Assembly (NCBI GenBank): GCA_003520285.1
Contig: DOVB01000004.1
Span: forward strand, 1-11,138
Direction: 5' to 3'
Source of the DNA: Halieaceae bacterium
GTDB lineage: Bacteria; Pseudomonadota; Gammaproteobacteria; Pseudomonadales; Halieaceae
DNA length: 11,138 nt
The notes below the pieces were generated by a model that had not been told where the DNA came from, searched no databases, and was given only the letters and a program-made list of their open reading frames with translations. Positions 1 through 6,075 of this stretch are shown here, piece by piece (position 1 is the first letter of the stretch; the number at the start of each line of letters is the position of its first letter). The position numbers and the translations under genes were made by a program.

Positions 1-1034
1 TAGAAACCTGTTATTTACTGCTTAACGGGGAATTACCCAACGAGACTCAGAGAGAAGAATTTGTCAATACGGTCAAAAACCACACCATGGTGCATGACCA
101 AGTCTCGACGTTTTTCCGAGGCTTCCGCCGCGATGCCCATCCTATGGCTATTATGTGTGGTGTAGTCGGCGCATTATCAGCCTTCTATCATGACTCGCTC
201 GAAATCAGTAACGAGCACCATCGTCGAATTGCGGCTTTCCGGCTTATCGCGAAGATGCCAACCTTAGCCGCGATGAGCTACAACTACTCGATCGGCATGC
301 CCTTCATGTATCCCGACAACAGCATGAGCTACGCCGAAAACTTTTTGCACATGATGTTTGGCAATCCCTGTGAACCCAGCAAGATAAGCCCAGTGTTGTC
401 GCGAGCTATGGACAAAATCTTCCTGCTCCACGCCGATCATGAGCAGAACGCATCAACTTCGACTGTGCGACTGGCTGGCTCATCTGGTGCCAATCCATTT
501 GCCTGTATCGCGGCCGGTATCGCTGCTTTGTGGGGGCCATCACATGGTGGCGCCAACGAAGCCGTGCTCGATATGCTCACAGAAATCGGCGACGTCTCTC
601 GGATTGACGAGTTTGTCGCCCGAGCAAAAGATAAAGATGACCCTTTCCGGCTGATGGGATTTGGGCACCGAGTCTACAAAAACTTCGATCCTCGGGCCAA
701 GGTTATGAAGCAAGCAGCCGACGAAGTATTGGCCGAGCTCGGAATCAATGATCCCCTCCTCGAAATCGCCAAGCGACTCGAAGAGATCGCCTTGGAAGAC
801 GCGTATTTTGTTGAGAAGAAGCTCTACCCGAACGTCGATTTTTACTCGGGTATCATCCTTAAAGCCATGGGTATACCGACCAGCATGTTTACCGTTATCT
901 TCGCGGTAGGAAGAACTGTCGGATGGATCGCTCACTGGGATGAGATGATCAGTGGTAGCTACAAGATTGGCCGGCCAAGACAGCTCTATACGGGCTATGC
1001 ACAGCGAGACTACAAAGCGCTAAACGACCGATAA
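1..1034 (+). CDS. gltA: Citrate synthase, 3' part (5' end cut by window edge)
   Basis: Citrate synthase condenses acetyl-CoA with oxaloacetate to citrate, the entry step of the TCA cycle, in the cytoplasm. The frame is open from base 3 with no start codon that fits the family, so the gene runs in from the left; the ATG at 87 is internal. 343 residues are visible. The three catalytic residues are present: His in [10 protein letters not shown] (visible residue 181), His in GFGHRVYKN (222) and Asp in NVDFYSG (279). Their spacing equals that of E. coli His264/His305/Asp362, so about 83 N-terminal residues are missing and no indels separate them. The block [15 protein letters not shown] and the C-terminal RPRQLYTGY also match the gammaproteobacterial hexameric (type II) enzyme, which in the family is NADH-inhibited; the allosteric site was not checked. 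The KAS III-like gene follows after 19 bp. Identification is very secure. Confidence 0.97.
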   Translation, partial: ETCYLLLNGELPNETQREEFVNTVKNHTMVHDQVSTFFRGFRRDAHPMAIMCGVVGALSAFYHDSLEISNEHHRRIAAFRLIAKMPTLAAMSYNYSIGMPFMYPDNSMSYAENFLHMMFGNPCEPSKISPVLSRAMDKIFLLHADHEQNASTSTVRLAGSSGANPFACIAAGIAALWGPSHGGANEAVLDMLTEIGDVSRIDEFVARAKDKDDPFRLMGFGHRVYKNFDPRAKVMKQAADEVLAELGINDPLLEIAKRLEEIALEDAYFVEKKLYPNVDFYSGIILKAMGIPTSMFTVIFAVGRTVGWIAHWDEMISGSYKIGRPRQLYTGYAQRDYKALNDR

Positions 1035-1042
1035 ATACTAAT

Positions 1043-1047
1043 AAGGA
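1043..1047 (+). promoter_or_regulatory. Ribosome binding site of the KAS III-like gene
   Basis: AAGGA lies 6 nt before the ATG at 1054, inside the 19-bp gap after the gltA stop codon. It fixes the start of the downstream gene. The gap leaves no room for a full promoter, which supports co-transcription with gltA. Confidence 0.7.
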
Positions 1048-1053
1048 TTAGCA

Positions 1054-2169
1054 ATGGATCAGGCTGCCATCACTGGAACGGGGTTATTTACCCCGCCAAA
1101 TGCGATCTCAAACGAGGAACTTGTCGCTGCCTTCAATCACTATGTCGATCGCTACAACACCGATCATCAAGCAGAGATAGAGGCCGGCACACAAGCAGCC
1201 CTGACGCATTCTTCGCCTGAGTTCATCGCCAAAGCCTCGGGTATCAAGTCCCGTTTCGTGGTCGATAAATCGGGGATTATTGATCCAGCGAGGTTAAAGC
1301 CCTACATCCCAGAGCGAAGCAACGAAGAGCAGTCGATCCAATGTGAGATGGCTGTCGATGCAGCTAAGCAAGCCATGCGCGCTGCGCAGTGTGACGGGTC
1401 AGATATTGATGCCGTAATCGTAGCGTGCTCGAACCTGCAGCGCCCCTATCCAGCGATTGCTATCGAAGTCCAAAGCGCGCTCGGCATCGGAGGGTATGCA
1501 TTTGACATGAACGTCGCGTGCTCTTCCGCCACCTTTGGTATTGCCCAAGCAGCGGGCGCAATCCGAGATGGTCTCGCGCGTCGTGTACTCATGGTCAATC
1601 CCGAGATTTGCAGCGGGCATCTCAACTTCGAAGATAGAGATTCGCACTTCATATTTGGAGACGTCTGTACCGCTGTGATTATTGAAAGTGCCGATGCGTC
1701 CTCTGGCGGTTATCTCATCAGAAGCACCAAACTGAAAACCATGTTCTCGAATAATATTCGCAATAACTTTGGCTTCCTGAACCGCGCCGACGAGTCAGGT
1801 GTTGGTAGCAAAGACAAACTGTTCATTCAAGAAGGCCGCAAGGTCTTCAAAGAAGTCTGTCCAGCGGTTGCAGAACTCATCACCTCGCAACTGGCGGCGA
1901 CCAATATTCCCTCGACTGACCTGAAACGGCTGTGGCTACATCAAGCCAACCTAAACATGAACGAGTTGATTGCTCGCAAGGTATTGGGCCGTGATCCCGA
2001 GGCTGGCGAAGCACCCGTCATTCTCGATGAATATGCCAACACTAGCTCCGCTGGCTCAATCATTGCTTTTCACAAGCACCATGCAGACTTAAACGCGGGT
2101 GACTTAGGTATTCTTTGTTCTTTCGGTGCAGGCTACAGTATCGGTAGCGTCTTACTCGAAAAGCGCTAG
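1054..2169 (+). CDS. Beta-ketoacyl-ACP synthase III (FabH)-like thiolase-fold enzyme
   Basis: This is a 371-residue member of the KAS III family, which condenses an acyl-CoA starter with malonyl-ACP by a decarboxylative Claisen reaction. The triad is intact: Cys156 in [10 protein letters not shown], His296 in [11 protein letters not shown] and Asn329 in [10 protein letters not shown]. The C-terminal [11 protein letters not shown] is the usual glycine-rich close of the fold. It is about 50 residues longer than E. coli FabH (317 aa). Most of the excess sits at residues 29-92, between the first strand and the helix before the active-site half, which suggests a different acyl pocket. Pseudomonas aeruginosa has a similar-sized FabH homologue (PA3286) reported to use octanoyl-CoA, diverting beta-oxidation products into fatty acid synthesis; that this gene is its orthologue is inference. 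The start is supported by AAGGA 6 nt upstream. The stop codon overlaps the stop of convergent hisC. No gene symbol is given because housekeeping FabH is not the best guess. Confidence 0.85.
   Translation: MDQAAITGTGLFTPPNAISNEELVAAFNHYVDRYNTDHQAEIEAGTQAALTHSSPEFIAKASGIKSRFVVDKSGIIDPARLKPYIPERSNEEQSIQCEMAVDAAKQAMRAAQCDGSDIDAVIVACSNLQRPYPAIAIEVQSALGIGGYAFDMNVACSSATFGIAQAAGAIRDGLARRVLMVNPEICSGHLNFEDRDSHFIFGDVCTAVIIESADASSGGYLIRSTKLKTMFSNNIRNNFGFLNRADESGVGSKDKLFIQEGRKVFKEVCPAVAELITSQLAATNIPSTDLKRLWLHQANLNMNELIARKVLGRDPEAGEAPVILDEYANTSSAGSIIAFHKHHADLNAGDLGILCSFGAGYSIGSVLLEKR
1079..1095 (+). repeat. GC-rich hairpin in the early KAS III-like coding region
   Basis: A perfect 6-bp inverted repeat (CGGGGT, loop TATTT, ACCCCG) lies 26-42 nt into the coding region. 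No T-run follows, so it is not an intrinsic terminator. It would sit just downstream of an initiating ribosome. It could be chance: the codons for Thr-Gly-Leu-Phe-Thr-Pro explain the bases. Confidence 0.4.
2166..2169. other. Shared convergent stop codons (CTAG)
   Basis: The palindrome CTAG supplies TAG for the KAS III-like gene on the plus strand (2167-2169) and TAG for hisC on the minus strand (2168-2166). There is no intergenic space and no hairpin plus T-run nearby, so any terminators must lie within the opposing coding sequences. Confidence 0.95.
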
Positions 2170-3230
2170 GACTGTGCAAGAATCTGCTTAAGGCTCTCAA
2201 TTAGGCTGTTGACGTCCTGCTCGTCCCCCACCGTAATTCGAAGCCAAGAGCTCAACCTTGGCGATCGAAAATGACGCACGATAATCCCGAAAGACCGCAA
2301 TTGCTGTTGTGCCAATTCACCTGTCATCATGGGGTGGTGCGCAAGCACAAAGTTGGCCGCTGAGGGTAGCACTTCAAACCCTAATTGGACCAAACCTTCA
2401 ACCATCAGCGATCGACAGGCGCAAGTCTTTGTCACGGTCTCGGCAAAGTAGGCGTCATCTTGTATCGATGCAACGGCGCCCTTCTGAGCGAGCAAGTCGA
2501 GAGGATAGGAGTTGAACGAATCTTTAACACGAATAAGCCCCTCGATTAAGTCTGCGTGACCAATCGCGTAACCCACTCTAAGCCCCGCCAACCCCCGAGC
2601 TTTAGAGAATGTGCGAACCACCAATAGGTTCGGATAGGTATTCACAAGGGCAACCGCAGATTCAGCGCCAAAGTCGACATAAGCTTCGTCGACGATGATC
2701 ACAGACTCAGGCCGATCCGCTGCCAGTTTCTCGACAACCGTTAGCGGCACAGCAATACCGGTTGGCGCATTAGGATTAGGAAAAATAATGCCAGAGCAGT
2801 CTTCTGGATATTGCGTGAAATCAATTCGGTAAGCATCGTTAAGTGGAATGACCTGCGTATCGATGGCCAAAAGCTTCGCCCATACAGGGTAAAAGCTGTA
2901 GCTGATATCGGGAAAACAAAGCGCTCCTTTGTCTCTCAATAATGCCATAAATGCGAATCCTAAGACTTCATCAGAACCGTTCCCGACGAACACCTGCGAC
3001 GGCTGCACCTGGTGATAGGCCGCCAAGACCTCACACAACTCACTGGCACGTGGATCCGGGTACAATCGCAACTTGTCATCAGCAGCCGCTCGAATGGCGG
3101 CAACGACTCGCGGCGATGGCGGATACGCACTTTCATTAGTATTAAGTTTGATCAACTGGGTGCCGCGTGGCTGTTCGCCGGGTACATAGGGCTCTAGATC
3201 CGCAATGTTGGCGCTCCAAAAACGACTCAT
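2166..3230 (-). CDS. hisC: Histidinol-phosphate aminotransferase
   Basis: A fold-type I PLP aminotransferase, 354 residues, the normal HisC length. In the family it converts imidazole-acetol phosphate and glutamate to histidinol phosphate in histidine synthesis; some paralogues act on phenylalanine or tyrosine. Visible hallmarks are YVPGEQPRG and [13 protein letters not shown] near the N-terminus, GNGSDE at 83-88, PNPNAPTG at 151-158, DEAYVDF at 181-187, the Schiff-base Lys210 in [16 protein letters not shown], and the carboxylate-binding Arg331 in WLRITVG. The start ATG has GGAG 8 nt upstream. It is the last gene of the minus-strand unit, only 19 bp after phoU, and no other his gene is visible, so it is separated from any his operon. 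Its stop codon overlaps that of the convergent KAS III-like gene. Family assignment is secure; exact substrate is less so, since gammaproteobacteria can carry two hisC paralogues. Confidence 0.92.
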   Translation of the reverse strand: MSRFWSANIADLEPYVPGEQPRGTQLIKLNTNESAYPPSPRVVAAIRAAADDKLRLYPDPRASELCEVLAAYHQVQPSQVFVGNGSDEVLGFAFMALLRDKGALCFPDISYSFYPVWAKLLAIDTQVIPLNDAYRIDFTQYPEDCSGIIFPNPNAPTGIAVPLTVVEKLAADRPESVIIVDEAYVDFGAESAVALVNTYPNLLVVRTFSKARGLAGLRVGYAIGHADLIEGLIRVKDSFNSYPLDLLAQKGAVASIQDDAYFAETVTKTCACRSLMVEGLVQLGFEVLPSAANFVLAHHPMMTGELAQQQLRSFGIIVRHFRSPRLSSWLRITVGDEQDVNSLIESLKQILAQS

Positions 3231-3238
3231 TCAAGCTT

Positions 3239-3242
3239 CTCC
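3239..3242 (-). promoter_or_regulatory. Ribosome binding site of hisC
   Basis: GGAG on the minus strand lies 8 nt before the hisC ATG, within the 19-bp phoU-hisC gap. It supports this start and independent translation of hisC on a shared transcript. Confidence 0.6.
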
Positions 3243-3249
3243 GCTACTA

Positions 3250-3969
3250 TTAGGGCGATTCTAATTGGTTTGAGATCTCAGCCGACGAACGATGACGAAC
3301 GTCGTGACCACTCACCATATAAATGACGTGCTCACCAATATTGCTGGCGTGGTCACCAATACGCTCTAGCGCTTTCAGGGCCCACAGTTCATTCAGCATG
3401 ACGGGGATAATTGATTCGTCAGCTCGCATCGTTTTCACAACGACTTCCATTGCTTGGGCGTACACCGCGTCGATTGAGCTGTCGCCCGCAACAATTTCAA
3501 GGGCCAGCTGTGCATCAGAGCGAGCCAATGCATCGAGCGCTAAACGCAAAGTGTCAATAATCTGTTTTCCCATTAAGCGCAAGTTGACAAACTGGCTATC
3601 CAGCAGACTGTTCTCGACAATGACCTTTGCTTGTCGCGCTATTTTAGCGGCTTCATCGCCAACGCGCTCTAGGTCCATATTGATTTTAATGACGGCAAGT
3701 ACAAGCCGGAGGTCACTTGCAGCGGGCTGCCGTCGTGCCAGAATCCGAGCACACTCTTGATCGATTTTCAGCTCTAACGCGTTCACTTCATTGTCGCGCT
3801 TAATGACCTGCAAGGCCTTCTCGGTATTCTTTTCCAACAGCGCATTCAATGCCAGGCTCAGTTGTGATTCAACCAACCCACCCATCGCGAGAATATCGTT
3901 TTTAAGAGTGCCCAACTCATTATTGAATTGTCCCGAAATATGGGGTTTATGCTGATCACTCTGAAACAC
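3250..3969 (-). CDS. phoU: Phosphate signalling protein PhoU
   Basis: PhoU links the Pst transporter to the PhoR kinase: with phosphate plentiful it keeps PhoR in its phosphatase state, and it restrains Pst uptake. The protein has 239 residues, the family norm, and is all-helical with two related halves. Each half carries the metal-binding E-R-x-G-D motif: MDLERVGDEA (E101-D105) and LKALERIGDHASNIGE (E202-D206). It starts at GTG, not ATG; AGGAG 6 nt upstream makes this choice firm. It follows pstB after 12 bp and precedes hisC by 19 bp. The position directly after pstB is the classical one and supports co-regulation with the transporter. Confidence 0.96.
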   Translation of the reverse strand: MFQSDQHKPHISGQFNNELGTLKNDILAMGGLVESQLSLALNALLEKNTEKALQVIKRDNEVNALELKIDQECARILARRQPAASDLRLVLAVIKINMDLERVGDEAAKIARQAKVIVENSLLDSQFVNLRLMGKQIIDTLRLALDALARSDAQLALEIVAGDSSIDAVYAQAMEVVVKTMRADESIIPVMLNELWALKALERIGDHASNIGEHVIYMVSGHDVRHRSSAEISNQLESP

Positions 3970-3975
3970 GAATTA

Positions 3976-3980
3976 CTCCT
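3976..3980 (-). promoter_or_regulatory. Strong ribosome binding site deciding the GTG start of phoU
   Basis: AGGAG on the minus strand lies 6 nt before the GTG at 3969-3967, in the 12-bp gap after pstB. It is one of the best Shine-Dalgarno sequences in this operon and confirms a GTG start. Confidence 0.7.
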
Positions 3981-3981
3981 G

Positions 3982-4755
3982 TTAACTAAATTTTCCGGTG
4001 ATGTAGTCCTCTGTTCGCACTTCCCGAGGGTTGGTAAACAAAGCAGTGGTGTTGTCATACTCGACGATCGAACCCTGATGCATGAAGGCAGCCCAATCCG
4101 AGACTCGCGCTGCTTGTTGCATGTTATGAGTCACCACCACGATAGTATAGCGAGATTTCAACTCGTAGATGAGCTCTTCTATTCGCAGTGTTGAAATTGG
4201 ATCTAGCGATGAAGCGGGCTCATCTAACAGCAATACCTCAGGCTCCACCGCGATCGCTCGAGCAATGACCAGTCGCTGCTGCTGACCACCCGATAAAATA
4301 CCGGCCTGTGAGTCCAATCGATCTTTGACTTCATCCCACAGTGCCGCCAATCTTAAGGACTGCTCAACCCGTTGCTCAATCACCCTGGTACTCTTTTCAC
4401 CCACCAATCTTAAGCCATACGCCACATTTTCAAAGATCGACATAGGAAAGGGATTCGGTTTTTGAAACACCATACCAATCCGCTGTCTGAGCTCTGTCAC
4501 ATCGATCTCTGGCGCGAAAATAGACTGACCATCAAGGGTGATATCTCCTGTAATCCTGACTTGAGGCTTGAGTTCAACCAGTCGATTAATGCAGCGCAAC
4601 AAACTCGATTTGCCGCTACCACTGGCGCCGATAATAGCCGTAACGCTCTCTCTTTCGAGGGTCAACTGGACATTTCTAAGTACCGGCTCATCAGCACCGT
4701 AGCTTAACGATAGATCAGCAATTTCTATAATTGGCGAAGTCATCAGTAGTTCCAT
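3982..4755 (-). CDS. pstB: Phosphate ABC transporter ATP-binding protein PstB
   Basis: The ATPase that powers phosphate import through PstC/PstA; a cytoplasmic dimer bound to the membrane subunits. All ABC motifs are present in 257 residues: Walker [10 protein letters not shown] (43-51), Q-loop Gln98 in [19 protein letters not shown] (a PstB-typical stretch), signature LSGGQQQRL (154-162), Walker B VLLLDEP (174-180), D-loop SSLD and switch His210 in VVTHNMQQA. The first ATG directly abuts the pstA stop (TAA then ATG, no gap) and has no clear Shine-Dalgarno. A second ATG four codons in (4743-4741) has GGA 7 nt upstream and would give an N-terminus starting [11 protein letters not shown]. Either start is possible. 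The assignment to phosphate rather than another substrate rests on sequence and on pstA and phoU as direct neighbours. Confidence 0.96.
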   Translation of the reverse strand: MELLMTSPIIEIADLSLSYGADEPVLRNVQLTLERESVTAIIGASGSGKSSLLRCINRLVELKPQVRITGDITLDGQSIFAPEIDVTELRQRIGMVFQKPNPFPMSIFENVAYGLRLVGEKSTRVIEQRVEQSLRLAALWDEVKDRLDSQAGILSGGQQQRLVIARAIAVEPEVLLLDEPASSLDPISTLRIEELIYELKSRYTIVVVTHNMQQAARVSDWAAFMHQGSIVEYDNTTALFTNPREVRTEDYITGKFS

Positions 4756-6075
4756 TTACTCGAGCAGGTGGCGATACTTACGGTCAAGCCTGTTGCGCAA
4801 CAGGACAGCGAGTGTATTCAGCACCATCACAATGACAAACAGTAGCAGTGCTGTGGCAAAGACCCTGGGCCTAGTGGCCTCCATATCAATACTTTGGAAG
4901 CCCAAGTCGTAAATATGGTAACCCAAATGCATGAACTTTTGGTCCAGGCGCAAGAACGGATAATCGGTTGTAATGGGCAGGTCGGGCGCAAATTCGACCA
5001 CGCCAACCAACATGAGCGGCGCAACTTCACCCGCGGCCCTTGCAATCGCAAGAATCAACCCAGTCATCATGGCGGGGCCAATCAGCGGCAAGATAAGCCG
5101 AAACAGAGTTTCCGCTCTCGTCGCACCTAGGGCATAACTGGCCTCGATGATTGATCGAGGCACCCTTGCCAGCCCCTCTTCAGTGGCGACAATCACGACC
5201 GGTAAAGTCAGCAGCGCAAGCGTCAGAGACGCCCACAAAAGACCGGGCTCGCCAAAGGTTGGGCTAGGCAAGCTGTCGCTGTACATTGCGCTATCAATCT
5301 CGCTTCCCAATCCATAGACAAATACACCCAATCCAAACACACCATAAACCACGCTTGGAATTGCTGCCAAATTATGTACTGCCACTCGTATCCATGAAGT
5401 GAGACGTCCTTGAGCCGCGTACTCATGCAGATAAATCGCAGCCAACACCCCGAGTGGCATCACAAAAACGGTCATTAACAGCACCATGACAACGGTGCCA
5501 ACAAGAGCGGGAAATACGCCAGCATCACTCGGCGAGTCTGGCGACGCAAAAAATAAAAAGTTGGCAATGTTATCCGCAAATATCTGAAGGCTCTGAATAA
5601 TCGTAAGTTGATTTGGAAAGTACCAGCGGACAATAGCGTCCCCCTGCATCGGCACTTTGAACTCCGGGGTAACGCTCAGAATTGCAGGTTCTGCGCTCTC
5701 AATCCAAACGCCATATAGGATGCCCAAAACATCGTGTTCTACTCTTACAATATCGATCGGTCGCGAGCGAGCAACAAGTTCTGAGCGAGTGACTCTTCTG
5801 ACCGAATTTGGATCGCTAGCTTGATGTCCAACGGAGATCACCAAGGACGACGGCGACTCCTCGATGATTTGCCCAGTGATACGGGTACCATCCTGAGTTT
5901 CCCATTGATACACAGGCTCTGGCCAGAACTGTAAACGTGACTGATCTACGAGTAACGCAAACAAAGCCGCCAGCGCCAATAGACAAAGAGCAACCGCCCC
6001 GCCGCACAGAAACATGATAGCGTCATCAGATCGCCATCGCTGCGCGCGACGTTTCAGCCTGGTATGAAAACTCAC
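4756..6075 (-). CDS. pstA: Phosphate ABC transporter permease PstA, long form with periplasmic insertion
   Basis: One of the two inner-membrane channel subunits of the Pst system. The protein has 439 residues against about 296 in E. coli. A basic N-terminus and a first membrane segment (about 19-43) are followed by an extra hydrophilic region (about 44-185), then the permease core: segments near 187-216, 233-257, 278-297, 335-360 and 402-426. The EAA-type loop that contacts PstB is EASYALGATRAETLFRLILP at 311-330. Long PstA proteins are known in Pseudomonas and marine gammaproteobacteria; the role of the insertion is not established to my knowledge. The start is GTG, overlapping the pstC stop as GTGA, with GGAG 5 nt upstream. 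The stop is immediately followed by the first pstB ATG, so translation is probably coupled on both sides. Confidence 0.94.
   Translation of the reverse strand: MSFHTRLKRRAQRWRSDDAIMFLCGGAVALCLLALAALFALLVDQSRLQFWPEPVYQWETQDGTRITGQIIEESPSSLVISVGHQASDPNSVRRVTRSELVARSRPIDIVRVEHDVLGILYGVWIESAEPAILSVTPEFKVPMQGDAIVRWYFPNQLTIIQSLQIFADNIANFLFFASPDSPSDAGVFPALVGTVVMVLLMTVFVMPLGVLAAIYLHEYAAQGRLTSWIRVAVHNLAAIPSVVYGVFGLGVFVYGLGSEIDSAMYSDSLPSPTFGEPGLLWASLTLALLTLPVVIVATEEGLARVPRSIIEASYALGATRAETLFRLILPLIGPAMMTGLILAIARAAGEVAPLMLVGVVEFAPDLPITTDYPFLRLDQKFMHLGYHIYDLGFQSIDMEATRPRVFATALLLFVIVMVLNTLAVLLRNRLDRKYRHLLE
5141..5161 (-). repeat. Perfect 8-bp inverted repeat inside pstA
   Basis: The arms are GCCTCGAT (5141-5148) and ATCGAGGC (5154-5161) with a 5-nt loop. 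It falls on the codons leading into the EAA loop that contacts PstB. No T-run follows on either strand. About one such repeat is expected by chance in 11 kb, so a function is not claimed. Confidence 0.35.

Noticed and set aside
540..935. A 131-codon open frame antisense to gltA.
   Set aside because: It is wholly antisense to a clearly coding, conserved gene. The translation has no recognisable family and there is no independent support for expression.
967..978. A perfect 12-bp palindrome (TTGGCCGGCCAA) in gltA.
   Set aside because: It has no loop and encodes the conserved Lys-Ile-Gly-Arg-Pro-Arg segment of citrate synthase. There is no second copy and no regulatory context.
2145..2168. TAGCG ... 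CGCTA at the end of the KAS III-like gene, considered as a terminator hairpin.
   Set aside because: It has only 5 bp with a 14-nt loop and no following T-run. It is too weak for an intrinsic terminator.
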